From an uncultured Duncaniella sp. (GTDB lineage: Bacteria > Bacteroidota > Bacteroidia > Bacteroidales > Muribaculaceae), in NCBI GenBank assembly GCA_910587165.1, contig CAJUKP010000006.1, positions 62,001 to 126,000 on the forward strand: a DNA stretch of 64,000 nucleotides, written 5' to 3'. How positions within the stretch are numbered: position 1 is the first letter of the stretch; every line of letters begins with the position of its first letter. This document shows, piece by piece, positions 1 through 9,389 of this stretch. Below the pieces are notes generated by a model. It saw only the letters and a list, made by a program, of their open reading frames with translations. It was not told where the DNA came from and made no database searches. A program made the translations under genes and the position numbers.

Positions 1-2028
1 ATGGGAGCCGTAAACCGCAAGCTGTTCCCTGATAAGTACAAGGAATGGAAAGACACTGTGATGCAGAGCATTCTGAGCCTTGGAACGCCTTGGAGTTATA
101 ACCAGTCATTTGTGGTCAACTATCGCGCACCTTTCAGCCGCATACCGTTCCTTGACTGGCTCACAGGCAACTTCTCATACAATTCCACATACCGTTGGGA
201 CCGTGGAGCGGAGGTTGACGGAGTGTCGATGGGAAATTCCATAGCCAACCAGGCCGCAATAAATGCTGACGGCAGAATCAATTTCGAGACTCTGTACAAC
301 AAATGGTCGTTTACAAAAGCTGTCAACCAGCGTTTCCAGGCCAAGAGAGCCAGGGTATCCGAACGCAAGGCCAAGAAATATGAACGCACATTCAGCCTTA
401 AACCCGACACGACTCTCACCATCAAGCATAACCTGCGCAACAAGAAAGTTAAAGTCACAGCTGCCACTACAGATGGCAAACCGTTCCGTGTGACCCACAA
501 GGTAGTCGATGCAAACAACATTATTGTCACCACCCGTGGCACCGAGAATCTAAAGTTCACGATCGAAGAGATTCTGAAGGAGCAGAAGTCATTCTGGCGG
601 GAGGTTGCCGAATATGGCTCGCGCCTCGTCATGTCTCCAAGAAATGCTTCGATACGCTTCCGCGACACCCGGTCGCTGTCGCTCCCGCTCTTCCGTCCGG
701 AGATCGGCGACATATTCGGACAAAGCACAAACTACGGTCCTCTTTCTCCCGGCCTTGACTTCGCATTCGGATTTGCCGGGGAGAATTATGTGGACAAAGC
801 ACTGAGCAAGGGCTGGCTCATCACTGATGACGGACAGACCTCCCCTGCCATTTTCGCACGCACCAAGGAACTCAACATAGAGCTGACTCTCGAGCCTGTT
901 AAGGGACTGAAGATAACATTGACAACCAACAGGACCGACAACCGGACACGCTCCACCCAGTTCATGTATGAAAATATGCCCACAACCTTGGCAGGATCAT
1001 ACACAAAAACCCATGTCACCCTCAAGACAGCATTGCGTCATTTCAAAGCCGACAACGGTTATGAATCGGATGCCTTCAACAAATTCCTTGCGAACATACC
1101 GGTAATAGCCGGCCGAATCGAAGGAAGCTATGCGGGAGTAAACTATCCCGAAGGAGGTATCATGAGCGGAAATATAAACGCCGGCCATCCGTTCAATCCG
1201 GAGGTTGGCACCGTGAGCCGCACCTCAAGCGATGTGCTGATTCCGGCATTCCTATCCGCATATTCCGGATCTGATCCAAAAAAACAGTATCTCACACCAT
1301 TCCCCTCCTTTGCCAATGCACTGCCAAACTGGCGCGTGACATACGATGGCATCATTTATCTCGGGAATCTGCGCAACATATTCAAGAGTTTCACACTCAG
1401 CCACGCATATCAATGCACATACAGTGTCGGCTCATATTCATCGTTCCTTAACTGGGCTTCCACCGGTTCAGGCGACCAAGGGTTCATAATAGACGAACTC
1501 ACCGGTAATCCCATACCGTCATCGCCCTACAACATATCATCTGTTGCCATAACAGAGAAATTCGCGCCGCTCATCGGAGCCGCTGTGACAATGAAGAATG
1601 ATATGACCGTGTCGGCTGAATACCGTGATTCGCGCACGCTCACACTCAACACCTCTGCCGGCCAGGTGGTCGAAGCCAACCAGAGAGGTATCACACTCGG
1701 CCTCGGCTACAAAATTATCGGGTTCAACACCGTCCTCAAGATGAAAGGCTCGGGACGCGGCATCTCAAATGATCTCACAATCAACGGCGACTTCTCTTTT
1801 GCAGAGACCCAAGCTCTGATCCGCCGCATCGAGACCGCATATACCCAGGCCACTTCTGGCACCCGCACATTCAATCTCAATCTGTCGGCAAGCTACATCA
1901 TGTCACGTCGTCTCACATTGGGAGCGTTCTTTGATCATCAGATCAACACCCCCATTGTGTCATCGACATCCTATCCCACCACAAGCACAGCCTTCGGGTT
2001 CAATATCAATCTTTCCCTCTCGAGATAG
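1..2028 (+). CDS. sprA: SprA/Sov, type IX secretion translocon, C-terminal part
   Basis: This is the C-terminal 675 codons of the giant outer-membrane beta-barrel that forms the type IX secretion pore (SprA in Flavobacterium, Sov in Porphyromonas). The frame is open from base 1, so the true start lies to the left; the ATG at base 1 is an internal Met. Visible features are long alternating-hydrophobicity strands, many aromatic girdle residues and a terminal strand ending in LSLSR with no sorting domain. Full-length family members exceed 2,000 residues, so about a quarter to a third is present. The gene converges on recR with 10 bp between the stop codons. The family call comes from overall resemblance of the C-terminal barrel and was not searched. 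Confidence 0.85.
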   Translation: MGAVNRKLFPDKYKEWKDTVMQSILSLGTPWSYNQSFVVNYRAPFSRIPFLDWLTGNFSYNSTYRWDRGAEVDGVSMGNSIANQAAINADGRINFETLYNKWSFTKAVNQRFQAKRARVSERKAKKYERTFSLKPDTTLTIKHNLRNKKVKVTAATTDGKPFRVTHKVVDANNIIVTTRGTENLKFTIEEILKEQKSFWREVAEYGSRLVMSPRNASIRFRDTRSLSLPLFRPEIGDIFGQSTNYGPLSPGLDFAFGFAGENYVDKALSKGWLITDDGQTSPAIFARTKELNIELTLEPVKGLKITLTTNRTDNRTRSTQFMYENMPTTLAGSYTKTHVTLKTALRHFKADNGYESDAFNKFLANIPVIAGRIEGSYAGVNYPEGGIMSGNINAGHPFNPEVGTVSRTSSDVLIPAFLSAYSGSDPKKQYLTPFPSFANALPNWRVTYDGIIYLGNLRNIFKSFTLSHAYQCTYSVGSYSSFLNWASTGSGDQGFIIDELTGNPIPSSPYNISSVAITEKFAPLIGAAVTMKNDMTVSAEYRDSRTLTLNTSAGQVVEANQRGITLGLGYKIIGFNTVLKMKGSGRGISNDLTINGDFSFAETQALIRRIETAYTQATSGTRTFNLNLSASYIMSRRLTLGAFFDHQINTPIVSSTSYPTTSTAFGFNINLSLSR

Positions 2029-2038
2029 CGGGCAGGTA

Positions 2039-2665
2039 TCAGCGGCGTATGCTGTCGGAGAAAAGAGTACGGTTCACAAGTGAACGTCCGAGCGTGATCT
2101 CGTCGGTATACTCGATCTCATTTCCCACCGAGACGCCCCGCGCGAGCTGTGTTATCTTCACCCCTTCATACGGGGCAAGACGTCGATAGATATAAAAATT
2201 CGTGGTTTCACCTTCCATAGTAGCGCTGAGGGCAAGTATCACCTCATCCACATCACCACGGGCCACCCTCTCGACAAGCGAATCTATCTCAAGCTGATCC
2301 GGCCCGACCCCATCCATCGGGGCTATCACTCCACCGAGCACATGATACAGGCCGGAATACTGTCCGGTATTCTCGAAACTCATGACATCCTTCACTGTCT
2401 CGACCACACACACAGTACGACGGTCACGACGCTGGTCGGCACATATCGGGCAAAGGGCTGATTCGGATATATTGTGACATTCACGGCAATATGTCACACC
2501 CTTCCTCATGTTTATTATGGCCTCACCGAGGGCCACTCCGGCACTTTCGTCAGCGCGCAGAATATGTAAGGCCAGACGGAGAGCCGTCTTGCGCCCTATG
2601 CCCGGGAGGCGTGAAAGTTCTGTCACCGCTCCCTCGAGCAGCCGTGAAGCAAATTCCTGTTGCAT
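2039..2665 (-). CDS. recR: Recombination mediator RecR
   Basis: RecR acts with RecO and RecF to load RecA at single-strand gaps. The 208-residue protein has the usual length and order: a helix-hairpin-helix ([12 protein letters not shown], about residues 18-29), a four-cysteine zinc site at C60, C63, C72 and C75, then a Toprim domain starting at about residue 84 with VVET. It is transcribed divergently from panC. Its promoter shows TTTG, a 20-nt spacer and TAATTTTG about 20 nt upstream of the ATG, which supports this start. Confidence 0.95.
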   Translation of the reverse strand: MQQEFASRLLEGAVTELSRLPGIGRKTALRLALHILRADESAGVALGEAIINMRKGVTYCRECHNISESALCPICADQRRDRRTVCVVETVKDVMSFENTGQYSGLYHVLGGVIAPMDGVGPDQLEIDSLVERVARGDVDEVILALSATMEGETTNFYIYRRLAPYEGVKITQLARGVSVGNEIEYTDEITLGRSLVNRTLFSDSIRR

Positions 2666-2684
2666 TATTCTGTATTGTTTACCT

Positions 2685-2716
2685 CAAAATTACTCCAAAA
2701 TCCTCACTCGGCCAAA
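2685..2716 (-). promoter_or_regulatory. recR promoter (Bacteroidota type)
   Basis: On the minus strand, TTTG (2713-2716) is followed after 20 nt by TAATTTTG (2685-2692). This matches the Bacteroidota -33/-7 consensus with ideal spacing. The -33 elements of this promoter and of panC are only 4 bp apart. Confidence 0.75.
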
Positions 2717-2720
2717 TAAA

Positions 2721-2752
2721 TTTGTTTTTGGTTGAGGAATTATGTAATTTTG
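2721..2752 (+). promoter_or_regulatory. panC promoter (Bacteroidota type)
   Basis: TTTG (2721-2724), a 20-nt spacer and TAATTTTG (2745-2752) match the -33/-7 consensus. The -7 box lies inside the longest possible panC reading frame, so the true panC start must be downstream, at 2777. Confidence 0.75.
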
Positions 2753-2776
2753 CACTCTGAAAATTTCGACAGAAGA

Positions 2777-3637
2777 ATGGAAATAATTCGCACTGTTTCA
2801 GAACTCCGCAAAGCTATTGCCGAGGCCAGAAGCCACGGCACTGTCGGGCTTGTCCCGACCATGGGAGCACTCCATGACGGACATCTGTCACTCGTTGGCA
2901 GAGCCCGTAATGAAAACGACACCGTGGTGGTCAGCGCATTTGTCAATCCCACCCAGTTCAACAATCCCACTGATCTCGCCACTTATCCCCGCACAGAGGA
3001 AGCCGATTGCCGCTTGCTCGAAAGCGCAGGGGTCGACATAGCATTCATACCGACAGCCGAGGAGATGTATCCCGAGGAGGATACCCGTGTATTCGATCTC
3101 GGGCCTGTGGCCGATGTCATGGAAGGGCCCATGCGTCCCGGCCATTTCAACGGTGTGGCACAGGTGGTGAGCAAACTTTTCGACTTCACCCGGCCCACAA
3201 GAGCTTATTTCGGTGAGAAAGACTTCCAGCAGATAGCGGTGATACGCCGGATGGTTGAACTTGAGGGCGGCTTCGATGGCCTTGAGATTGTATCATGCCC
3301 CATCAAGCGCCATGAGGACGGCCTGGCTATGAGCTCCCGCAATGTCAGACTCACTTCCGAACAACGCGTGATAGCTCCATGCATAGCACTGACACTCAAG
3401 TCAAGTCTCATCAGACAGCGCGAATGGTCGCTTGAAGAGACCCGCCGCTGGGTTGTTGAGACCATAAACCGCTTTCCCTTCATGGATGTGGAATACTATG
3501 AGATTGTCGACGGAATCACCATGCAACCGGTCAAGGAATGGTCTGACACAGATTATGCCGTCGGATGCATCACATCCTATTGCGGAGAGGTGCGGCTCAT
3601 TGACAACATCACCTATTATAATAAGACTGCCAAATGA
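2777..3637 (+). CDS. panC: Pantothenate synthetase PanC
   Basis: PanC condenses pantoate and beta-alanine with ATP to give pantothenate in coenzyme A synthesis. The 286-residue protein shows the nucleotidyl-transferase HIGH-like motif ([10 protein letters not shown], residues 27-36), the RPGHFNGV pantoate-site motif (120-127), GEKDFQQ (146-152) and the KMSKS-like MSSRN (185-189). A start at 2732 is possible in frame but would place the promoter inside the gene; the ATG at 2777 gives the usual N-terminus (MEIIRTV). The stop overlaps the panD start, so the two beta-alanine/pantothenate steps are translationally coupled. Confidence 0.95.
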   Translation: MEIIRTVSELRKAIAEARSHGTVGLVPTMGALHDGHLSLVGRARNENDTVVVSAFVNPTQFNNPTDLATYPRTEEADCRLLESAGVDIAFIPTAEEMYPEEDTRVFDLGPVADVMEGPMRPGHFNGVAQVVSKLFDFTRPTRAYFGEKDFQQIAVIRRMVELEGGFDGLEIVSCPIKRHEDGLAMSSRNVRLTSEQRVIAPCIALTLKSSLIRQREWSLEETRRWVVETINRFPFMDVEYYEIVDGITMQPVKEWSDTDYAVGCITSYCGEVRLIDNITYYNKTAK

Positions 3638-3990
3638 TGCTTCAGATACTAAAATCAAAAATTCATAGGGCTACGGTCACGGAAGCCCGTCTCGATTACA
3701 TCGGAAGCATCACTATTGACAGGGATCTGCTCGACGCTGCCGGTATATTTCCGGGAGAAAGAGTGTTTATTGTCGACAACAACAATGGTGAACGGTTTGA
3801 CACATACGCCATCGAAGGTCCCAGAGGCTCAGGCGTGATATGTCTCAACGGCGCCGCTGCACGAAAGGTACAGGTAGGCGACGTTGTCATAATCATGGCA
3901 TACGCGCTCATGACTCCTGAAGAGGCGGCGTCATTCTCACCGAAAGTCATATTCCCCGATACAGCGACCAACCGTCTGGTCATCGGCTAA
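3634..3990 (+). CDS. panD: Aspartate 1-decarboxylase proenzyme PanD
   Basis: PanD makes beta-alanine from aspartate, the co-substrate for PanC. It is a 118-residue pyruvoyl enzyme that cleaves itself at a Gly-Ser bond. The site is visible as YIG24-S25 followed by ITID, at the same numbering as E. coli PanD. The start ATG at 3634 overlaps the panC stop (ATGA); a second ATG follows immediately, but the first preserves Ser25. The gene is probably co-transcribed with panC, with ffh following after 27 bp. Confidence 0.94.
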   Translation: MMLQILKSKIHRATVTEARLDYIGSITIDRDLLDAAGIFPGERVFIVDNNNGERFDTYAIEGPRGSGVICLNGAAARKVQVGDVVIIMAYALMTPEEAASFSPKVIFPDTATNRLVIG

Positions 3991-4017
3991 TCCCCCACAT
4001 ACTATAAATTACAGCAA

Positions 4018-5352
4018 ATGTTTGAAAATCTAAGCGAAAGACTCGAAAGAAGCTTCAAGATACTTAAAGGTGAGGGTAAGATCACCGAGATCAATGTAGC
4101 GGAGACTCTCAAGGATGTGCGCAGAGCTCTTCTTGAGGCCGACGTCAACTACAAGGTGGCCAAGCAGTTCACCGATGAAGTCAAAGCCAAGGCTCTTGGC
4201 CAGAATGTGATCAACGCCATCAAGCCCGGCGAGCTCATGGTCAAGATTGTTCATGACGAGCTGGCGCGTCTCATGGGTGGAGACACCGCACAGGTGAATC
4301 TCTCGGGAAATCCCACCGTCATCCTTATGTCCGGTCTGCAGGGTTCCGGTAAGACCACTTTCTCCGGAAAGCTTGCCCGCAAGCTCAAGAGCGAGCAAGG
4401 CAAGCGACCGCTTCTTGTGGCCTGTGACGTCTATCGTCCGGCAGCCATCGACCAGCTCAAGGTAATCGCGGGACAGATTGATGTGCCCGTATATACCGAG
4501 GAGGGTAATCAGAAACCTGTCGAAATTGCCGAAAACGCCATACGATATGCCAAGGCCAACCATCACGACCTCGTGATCATCGACACCGCCGGCCGTCTTG
4601 CCGTCGATGAACAGATGATGCAGGAGATAGCCGCCATAAAAAAGGCTGTGAAACCACAGGAGATCCTTTTTGTGGTCGACTCGATGACCGGTCAGGACGC
4701 TGTGAATACCGCCAAAGAATTCAATGAGCGTCTCGATTTTGATGGAGTTGTTCTCACAAAGCTTGACGGCGACACCCGTGGCGGTGCCGCACTCTCCATC
4801 CGCACGGTTGTCAACAAACCCATCAAGTTTGTCGGAACCGGTGAGAAACTCGATGCCGTGGACCTTTTCCATCCGTCCCGAATGGCCGACCGTATCCTCG
4901 GCATGGGCGACATCGTCTCACTCGTTGAGAAAGCACAGAATGCCTACGACGAGAAACAGGCACGTGAACTCCAGCGTAAGATTGCCAAGAACCAGTTCAA
5001 CTTCAACGATTTCCTCCAGCAGATCCAGCAGATCCAGAAAATGGGTAATCTCAAGGAGCTTGCCTCGATGATACCCGGTGTCGGTAAGGCGATAAAGGAT
5101 ATCGACATTGACGACAATGCATTCAAGAGCATTGAAGCCATCATCCAGTCGATGACCGAAGAGGAGCGCCAGCATCCCGAGATTCTGAATGGTTCGCGCC
5201 GCAAACGTGTGGCAAGAGGCTCCGGCACCAACATTACAGAAGTCAACCGCCTGATCAAGCAGTTTGATGACGCCAGAAAAATGATGAAGGCTGTATCAGG
5301 CATCAAGAACCCCATGTCGCTCATGAGAGGCATGAGAGGTATGCGCCGGTAA
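4018..5352 (+). CDS. ffh: Signal recognition particle GTPase Ffh
   Basis: Ffh binds signal peptides on nascent chains and 4.5S RNA, and delivers ribosomes to FtsY at the membrane. The 444-residue protein has an N domain (1-90), a G domain with P-loop GLQGSGKT (106-113), DTAGR near 191 and TKLDGD near 248, and a methionine-rich M domain from about 297. The M domain ends in a MRGMRGMRR tail. The gene lies 27 bp after panD and 39 bp before folD, with no clear promoter of its own. Confidence 0.96.
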   Translation: MFENLSERLERSFKILKGEGKITEINVAETLKDVRRALLEADVNYKVAKQFTDEVKAKALGQNVINAIKPGELMVKIVHDELARLMGGDTAQVNLSGNPTVILMSGLQGSGKTTFSGKLARKLKSEQGKRPLLVACDVYRPAAIDQLKVIAGQIDVPVYTEEGNQKPVEIAENAIRYAKANHHDLVIIDTAGRLAVDEQMMQEIAAIKKAVKPQEILFVVDSMTGQDAVNTAKEFNERLDFDGVVLTKLDGDTRGGAALSIRTVVNKPIKFVGTGEKLDAVDLFHPSRMADRILGMGDIVSLVEKAQNAYDEKQARELQRKIAKNQFNFNDFLQQIQQIQKMGNLKELASMIPGVGKAIKDIDIDDNAFKSIEAIIQSMTEEERQHPEILNGSRRKRVARGSGTNITEVNRLIKQFDDARKMMKAVSGIKNPMSLMRGMRGMRR

Positions 5353-5391
5353 ACAAACAGAATATCCACCCATATACACTATACTCTGACT

Positions 5392-6273
5392 ATGACTCTT
5401 ATCGACGGAAAAAAGGTAGCCGACGACATCAAGCGTGAGATTGCGGCCGAAGTCGAGGAAATGGTTGCTGCCGGACAGCGCCGTCCCCATCTTGCCGCCA
5501 TACTCGTCGGTCACGACGGCGGAAGCGAGACCTACGTAGCCAACAAGGTAAAAGCCTGCGAAGTGTGTGGCTTCAAATCGACACTCATCCGCTTTGAGGA
5601 TGAAGTTTCGGAAGAGGAACTGCTCGCCACCATAGACAAGCTCAACAACGACCCCGGCGTGGACGGTTTCATCGTTCAGCTTCCCTTGCCCCGTCACATC
5701 TCCGAGCAGCGTGTGATCGAAGCCATAGATTACCGTAAGGATGTCGACGGATTTCATCCTGTCAACGTGGGACGTATGTCCATCGGGCTTCCCTGCTTCG
5801 TGTCCGCCACACCGTCAGGCATCATAGAACTTCTCCGTCGCTATAATGTCGAAACCAAGGGGGCCAAATGTGTGGTTCTCGGACGCAGCAACATTGTCGG
5901 CAAACCGGTGGCCTCCCTCATGATGCAGAAGTCCGAGCCGGGCAATGCCACTGTGACAGTGCTCCACAGCGCGTCGCGCGACATCAAGGAGACCTGCCGT
6001 GAGGCTGACATTATCATAGCAGCCCTTGGCTCTCCGGGTTTTGTGACAGCCGATATGGTCAAGGATGGCGCGACAATCATCGACGTCGGCACAACACGTG
6101 TCCCCGATGCAACACGTAAGAGCGGCTTCCGTCTCTCCGGAGATGTTGATTTTGCCAATGTCGCTGAGAAATGCGCCTTCATAACCCCTGTCCCGGGTGG
6201 TGTAGGACCTATGACAATCTGCTCTCTGATGCGTAACACACTCCTCGCTGCAAAGAAGGAGATTTACAGCTGA
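5392..6273 (+). CDS. folD: Bifunctional methylene-THF dehydrogenase/cyclohydrolase FolD
   Basis: FolD interconverts 5,10-methylene-, methenyl- and 10-formyl-tetrahydrofolate and supplies one-carbon units and NADPH. The 293-residue protein shows the catalytic [12 protein letters not shown] segment (Tyr and Lys near residues 45-50), the Rossmann motif GRSNIVGKP and the C-terminal PGGVGPMT signature. It is followed by a strong terminator, so it closes the panC-panD-ffh-folD run. Confidence 0.95.
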   Translation: MTLIDGKKVADDIKREIAAEVEEMVAAGQRRPHLAAILVGHDGGSETYVANKVKACEVCGFKSTLIRFEDEVSEEELLATIDKLNNDPGVDGFIVQLPLPRHISEQRVIEAIDYRKDVDGFHPVNVGRMSIGLPCFVSATPSGIIELLRRYNVETKGAKCVVLGRSNIVGKPVASLMMQKSEPGNATVTVLHSASRDIKETCREADIIIAALGSPGFVTADMVKDGATIIDVGTTRVPDATRKSGFRLSGDVDFANVAEKCAFITPVPGGVGPMTICSLMRNTLLAAKKEIYS

Positions 6274-6296
6274 TCTTTATCCAAATAATATAAATA

Positions 6297-6336
6297 AGGC
6301 GAAGTTACCGTCCATCCGATGGCAACTTCGCCTTTT
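6297..6336 (+). terminator. Rho-independent terminator after folD
   Basis: The hairpin AGGCGAAGTT...AACTTCGCCT with a short loop is followed by TTTTT. It ends the folD transcript before the htpG promoter. Confidence 0.85.
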
Positions 6337-6379
6337 TCATCATTACACGGCTGTCATTTTTGCAGTGACTTTAACTATT

Positions 6380-6411
6380 TTTGTCAGTATTTCAGTTTGG
6401 CATTTCTTTTG
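6380..6411 (+). promoter_or_regulatory. Probable htpG promoter
   Basis: TTTG (6380-6383), a 20-nt spacer and TTCTTTTG (6404-6411) match the -33/-7 layout, with one mismatch (TT for TA) in the -7 box. The leader would be about 40 nt. No CIRCE-type heat-shock inverted repeat is visible. Confidence 0.45.
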
Positions 6412-6457
6412 CTGAAATGTTATACAAAAGAATCAAAAACTAAAAAACGATATAATC

Positions 6458-8500
6458 ATGCAGAAAGGACATATTGGTGTAACAACCGAGAATATTTTCC
6501 CCGTCATCAAAAAATTCCTCTATTCCGATAATGAAATATTCCTTCGCGAGCTCGTGTCAAATGCAATCGACGCCACATCCAAACTCAGGACCCTATCGTC
6601 GTTCGGCGACTTCAAGGGCGAGCTTGGTGATATGAAAGTGGAGGTCAAAGTCGACAAGGAAGCCGGAACACTCACAGTATCGGATCATGGCATAGGAATG
6701 ACCGCCGATGATATTGACAAATATATCAATCAGATCGCGTTCTCAGGTGCCGAGGAATTTGTAAACAAATACAAGGACACCGCCACAAGCATCATCGGAC
6801 ACTTCGGTCTCGGATTCTATTCCGCATTCATGGTCTCAAGCAAGGTTGAGATCCGTTCGCTCTCATACAAAGAAGGAGCCGAAGCAGTGCACTGGACCTG
6901 CGACGGTTCACCTGAGTTCACCATGGAGCCATGCGACAAGGCAACCCGTGGCACTGACATCATCCTGCATATCGACGATGAGAACAAAGAGTATCTTGAG
7001 CAGGCACGCATCGACACACTTCTGAAGAAATACTGCCGCTTCCTCCCTGTACCCGTAGTGAGTGGCAAGGAACAGGAGTGGAAAGATGGCAAATATGTCG
7101 ACACCGACCGCGACAAAGTGATCAATTCCACAGAACCCGCATGGACCAAAAAGCCGTCTGAACTCACTGATGACGACTACCGTAATTTCTACCGTGAGCT
7201 TTATCCCGGTCAGGAAGATCCCCTCTTCTGGATCCATCTCAATGTGGACTACCCGTTCAATCTCACGGGCATACTCTATTTTCCCAAGATCAAGAGCAAT
7301 CTTGATATCCGCAAGGATCGTATCCAGCTCTATTGCAACCAGGTATTCGTGACAGACTCCGTTGAAGGCGTTGTCCCCGAATTCATGATGCTTCTCCAGG
7401 GTGTGATCGACTCCCCCGATATCCCGCTTAACGTATCCCGTTCTTACCTCCAGAGTGACTCTGCCGTCAAGAAAATCTCAGGATACATCACAAAGAAAGT
7501 CGCATCCCGTCTTGAGGATCTTTATAAGAATAACCGTCAGGACTTCGAGTCCAAATGGGATGATATCAAGATATTCATCGAATACGGTATGCTCACCGAC
7601 GAGAAGTTCTGTGACTCAGCATTGAAGTTCACCCTTCTCAAGGATACCGAGGGGAAATATTTCACCCTTGAGGAATACCGTACACTCGTCGAGTCAGCCC
7701 AGACCGACAAGGATGGGAATGTGGTATATATCTACGCCACAGATCCCGTGGGACAATACAGCTATATCCGGGCCGCCAATGACAAAGGATATAATGTGCT
7801 GCTCATGGATGGCCAACTTGACGGACACTTCATCTCCCTGCTCGAGAGCAAGATCGAGAAGACCCGTTTCGTGCGTGTCGACAGCGACTCAGCGTCAAAC
7901 CTCGTACCCAAGGAGGACAAGAAGGCTTCTGATCTCACCCCGGATCAGATATCACTTCTCACAACACTTTTCAAATCCCGTCTTCCAAAGGTTGACAAGG
8001 CCGAGTTCCTTGTATCGTTCGAATCTCTTGATCCCGCCGCTGATCCTGTGCTCATAACTCAGAATGAGTATATGCGCCGAATGAAAGATATGGCCGCCAC
8101 TCAGCCCGGAATGAGTTTCTATGCCGAACTCCCTGACAACTACAATCTTATCGTCAACACATCGCAACCCGTAGTCGTCAAGGTGCTTGAGGAGGCAGAA
8201 AACACCCTCGGCAACAAACTCGAGCCATTGAGAAATACAGTAAACTCTGACAATGAGAAACTAGCTGCTGTCCGTGCGGAAATCAAGGACAACAAACCCA
8301 CTCCCGATCAGGAGGCCGAGGAGAAGAAACTGATGAAATCAGTGGAAAATGCCCGGAAGGAACAGGAAAAACTCATCAGCGAATATGCAGGCGGGAAACC
8401 TGTTGTAAAGCAAGCCATCGACCTCGCGCTCCTCGCCAACGGTCTGCTGCGCGGACGTGAGCTCAGCGAGTTCATCCATCGTTCCGTATCACTGCTCTAA
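6458..8500 (+). CDS. htpG: Molecular chaperone HtpG (Hsp90)
   Basis: HtpG is the cytosolic ATP-dependent Hsp90 chaperone. The 680-residue protein begins with the GHKL ATPase domain: the LRELVSNAIDA helix (Asn contacts Mg-ATP), DHGIGM and GHFGLGFYSAFM. The conserved ISLNVSRSYLQ-like segment (here PLNVSRSYLQSD) and the dimerisation domain follow. Residues near 585-640 are a charged, coiled-coil-like extension typical of Bacteroidales homologues. The gene is monocistronic, bounded by a promoter and a strong terminator. Confidence 0.95.
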   Translation: MQKGHIGVTTENIFPVIKKFLYSDNEIFLRELVSNAIDATSKLRTLSSFGDFKGELGDMKVEVKVDKEAGTLTVSDHGIGMTADDIDKYINQIAFSGAEEFVNKYKDTATSIIGHFGLGFYSAFMVSSKVEIRSLSYKEGAEAVHWTCDGSPEFTMEPCDKATRGTDIILHIDDENKEYLEQARIDTLLKKYCRFLPVPVVSGKEQEWKDGKYVDTDRDKVINSTEPAWTKKPSELTDDDYRNFYRELYPGQEDPLFWIHLNVDYPFNLTGILYFPKIKSNLDIRKDRIQLYCNQVFVTDSVEGVVPEFMMLLQGVIDSPDIPLNVSRSYLQSDSAVKKISGYITKKVASRLEDLYKNNRQDFESKWDDIKIFIEYGMLTDEKFCDSALKFTLLKDTEGKYFTLEEYRTLVESAQTDKDGNVVYIYATDPVGQYSYIRAANDKGYNVLLMDGQLDGHFISLLESKIEKTRFVRVDSDSASNLVPKEDKKASDLTPDQISLLTTLFKSRLPKVDKAEFLVSFESLDPAADPVLITQNEYMRRMKDMAATQPGMSFYAELPDNYNLIVNTSQPVVVKVLEEAENTLGNKLEPLRNTVNSDNEKLAAVRAEIKDNKPTPDQEAEEKKLMKSVENARKEQEKLISEYAGGKPVVKQAIDLALLANGLLRGRELSEFIHRSVSLL

Positions 8501-8521
8501 ACTTCAAATACATTATAAAAT

Positions 8522-8564
8522 CAGCCCTTTTCGAGAGGTTTTCTCCGGAGAGGGCTGTTTTTTT
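8522..8564 (+). terminator. Rho-independent terminator after htpG
   Basis: CAGCCCT pairs with AGGGCTG around an inner GGAG-type stem and is followed by seven T residues. Confidence 0.85.
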
Positions 8565-8576
8565 GGAAATAATTAC

Positions 8577-8584
8577 TACCTTTG
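8577..8584 (+). promoter_or_regulatory. -7 box of the small barrel gene
   Basis: A perfect TACCTTTG lies 47 bp before the ATG at 8632. No TTTG occurs at the ideal -33 distance. The next box starts only 13 bp after the upstream T-run. Confidence 0.6.
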
Positions 8585-8631
8585 CGGACATAAATCCTAA
8601 TCTTTTGATCACAATCAACTATTTCAAAAGC

Positions 8632-9240
8632 ATGAAATCATTCAAACTCATCCTCGCTGTCATCGCCATAATGTTCGGCACCATGTCAGCCCAGGCCGGA
8701 GGCCCCATCAAGTTCGGACCAAAAGTCGGTCTCACAGTCAACAAACTCCATTTCAATCAGGACGTGCTCAATTCCGACAACCAGACCGGATGGACAGCAG
8801 GTGCAATGCTCGAGGCCACCGTACCTGTTATCGGTATTGGCGCCGACATCTCGCTCATGTATGTGCGTCGCAATGCTGAGTTCATGCTCCAGAACAACAT
8901 CAGCAAAGACAACCGTGACTACATCGAGATACCCCTCAATCTCAAATACAAATTCAATCTTCCCGTAATCAGCCATTTCCTCGTTCCCTATCTTGGAGTC
9001 GGTCCAAGCGTGTCCTTCCTTACAAGCAGGAAAAACATCGAGGGTGCCTACAAGAACAAGTCTGTGGACTGGGCCTTGAACTTTGGAATCGGCGTCCAGC
9101 TCTTGAGCCATCTCGATATCAATGCCCGCTACGGACTGGGCCTCACCAAAGCTGTCAATGCTATCGACAACAGCACACAAGCAGCCGACATCGAGGGAAA
9201 GAACCGCTACTGGACAATCACACTGGCATATCTTTTCTGA
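8632..9240 (+). CDS. Outer-membrane beta-barrel protein (PorT-like fold)
   Basis: This is a 202-residue exported protein of unknown role. A signal peptide (MKSFKLILAVIAIMFG, cleavage after SAQA near residue 22) is followed by alternating strands typical of the 8-stranded outer membrane beta-barrel domain family of Bacteroidota, ending in aromatic TLAYLF. The longer in-frame start at 8563 overlaps the -7 box and was rejected. The gene sits alone between two terminators. It could be a PorT-type T9SS accessory protein, but the sequence alone does not decide this. Confidence 0.75.
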   Translation: MKSFKLILAVIAIMFGTMSAQAGGPIKFGPKVGLTVNKLHFNQDVLNSDNQTGWTAGAMLEATVPVIGIGADISLMYVRRNAEFMLQNNISKDNRDYIEIPLNLKYKFNLPVISHFLVPYLGVGPSVSFLTSRKNIEGAYKNKSVDWALNFGIGVQLLSHLDINARYGLGLTKAVNAIDNSTQAADIEGKNRYWTITLAYLF

Positions 9241-9267
9241 TATTCGCATCTGAATCACAGCATCATA

Positions 9268-9306
9268 ACCGTCCGGATGGAACACTCTTCCTTCCGGACG
9301 GTTTTT
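9268..9306 (+). terminator. Rho-independent terminator after the barrel gene
   Basis: The perfect stem ACCGTCCGGA...TCCGGACGGT is followed by TTTTT. Confidence 0.9.
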
Positions 9307-9351
9307 CTGTCTGCATCCTCCCCGTATGATATGCTAAAGCTTGCTAAAACG

Positions 9352-9383
9352 GTTGCTTTTCAGACGCATTTTTTGTAACTTTG
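9352..9383 (+). promoter_or_regulatory. uvrA promoter, near-leaderless
   Basis: GTTG (9352-9355), a 20-nt spacer and TAACTTTG (9376-9383). The uvrA ATG begins 7 nt after the box, so the mRNA should have at most about 3 untranslated bases. No LexA-like operator is evident. Confidence 0.65.
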
Positions 9384-9389
9384 TAAGTT

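Noticed and set aside
4030..4872. 280-codon open frame antisense to ffh
   Set aside because: It is a shadow of the ffh codon pattern; ffh is fully conserved and the antisense frame has no promoter or recognisable domain.
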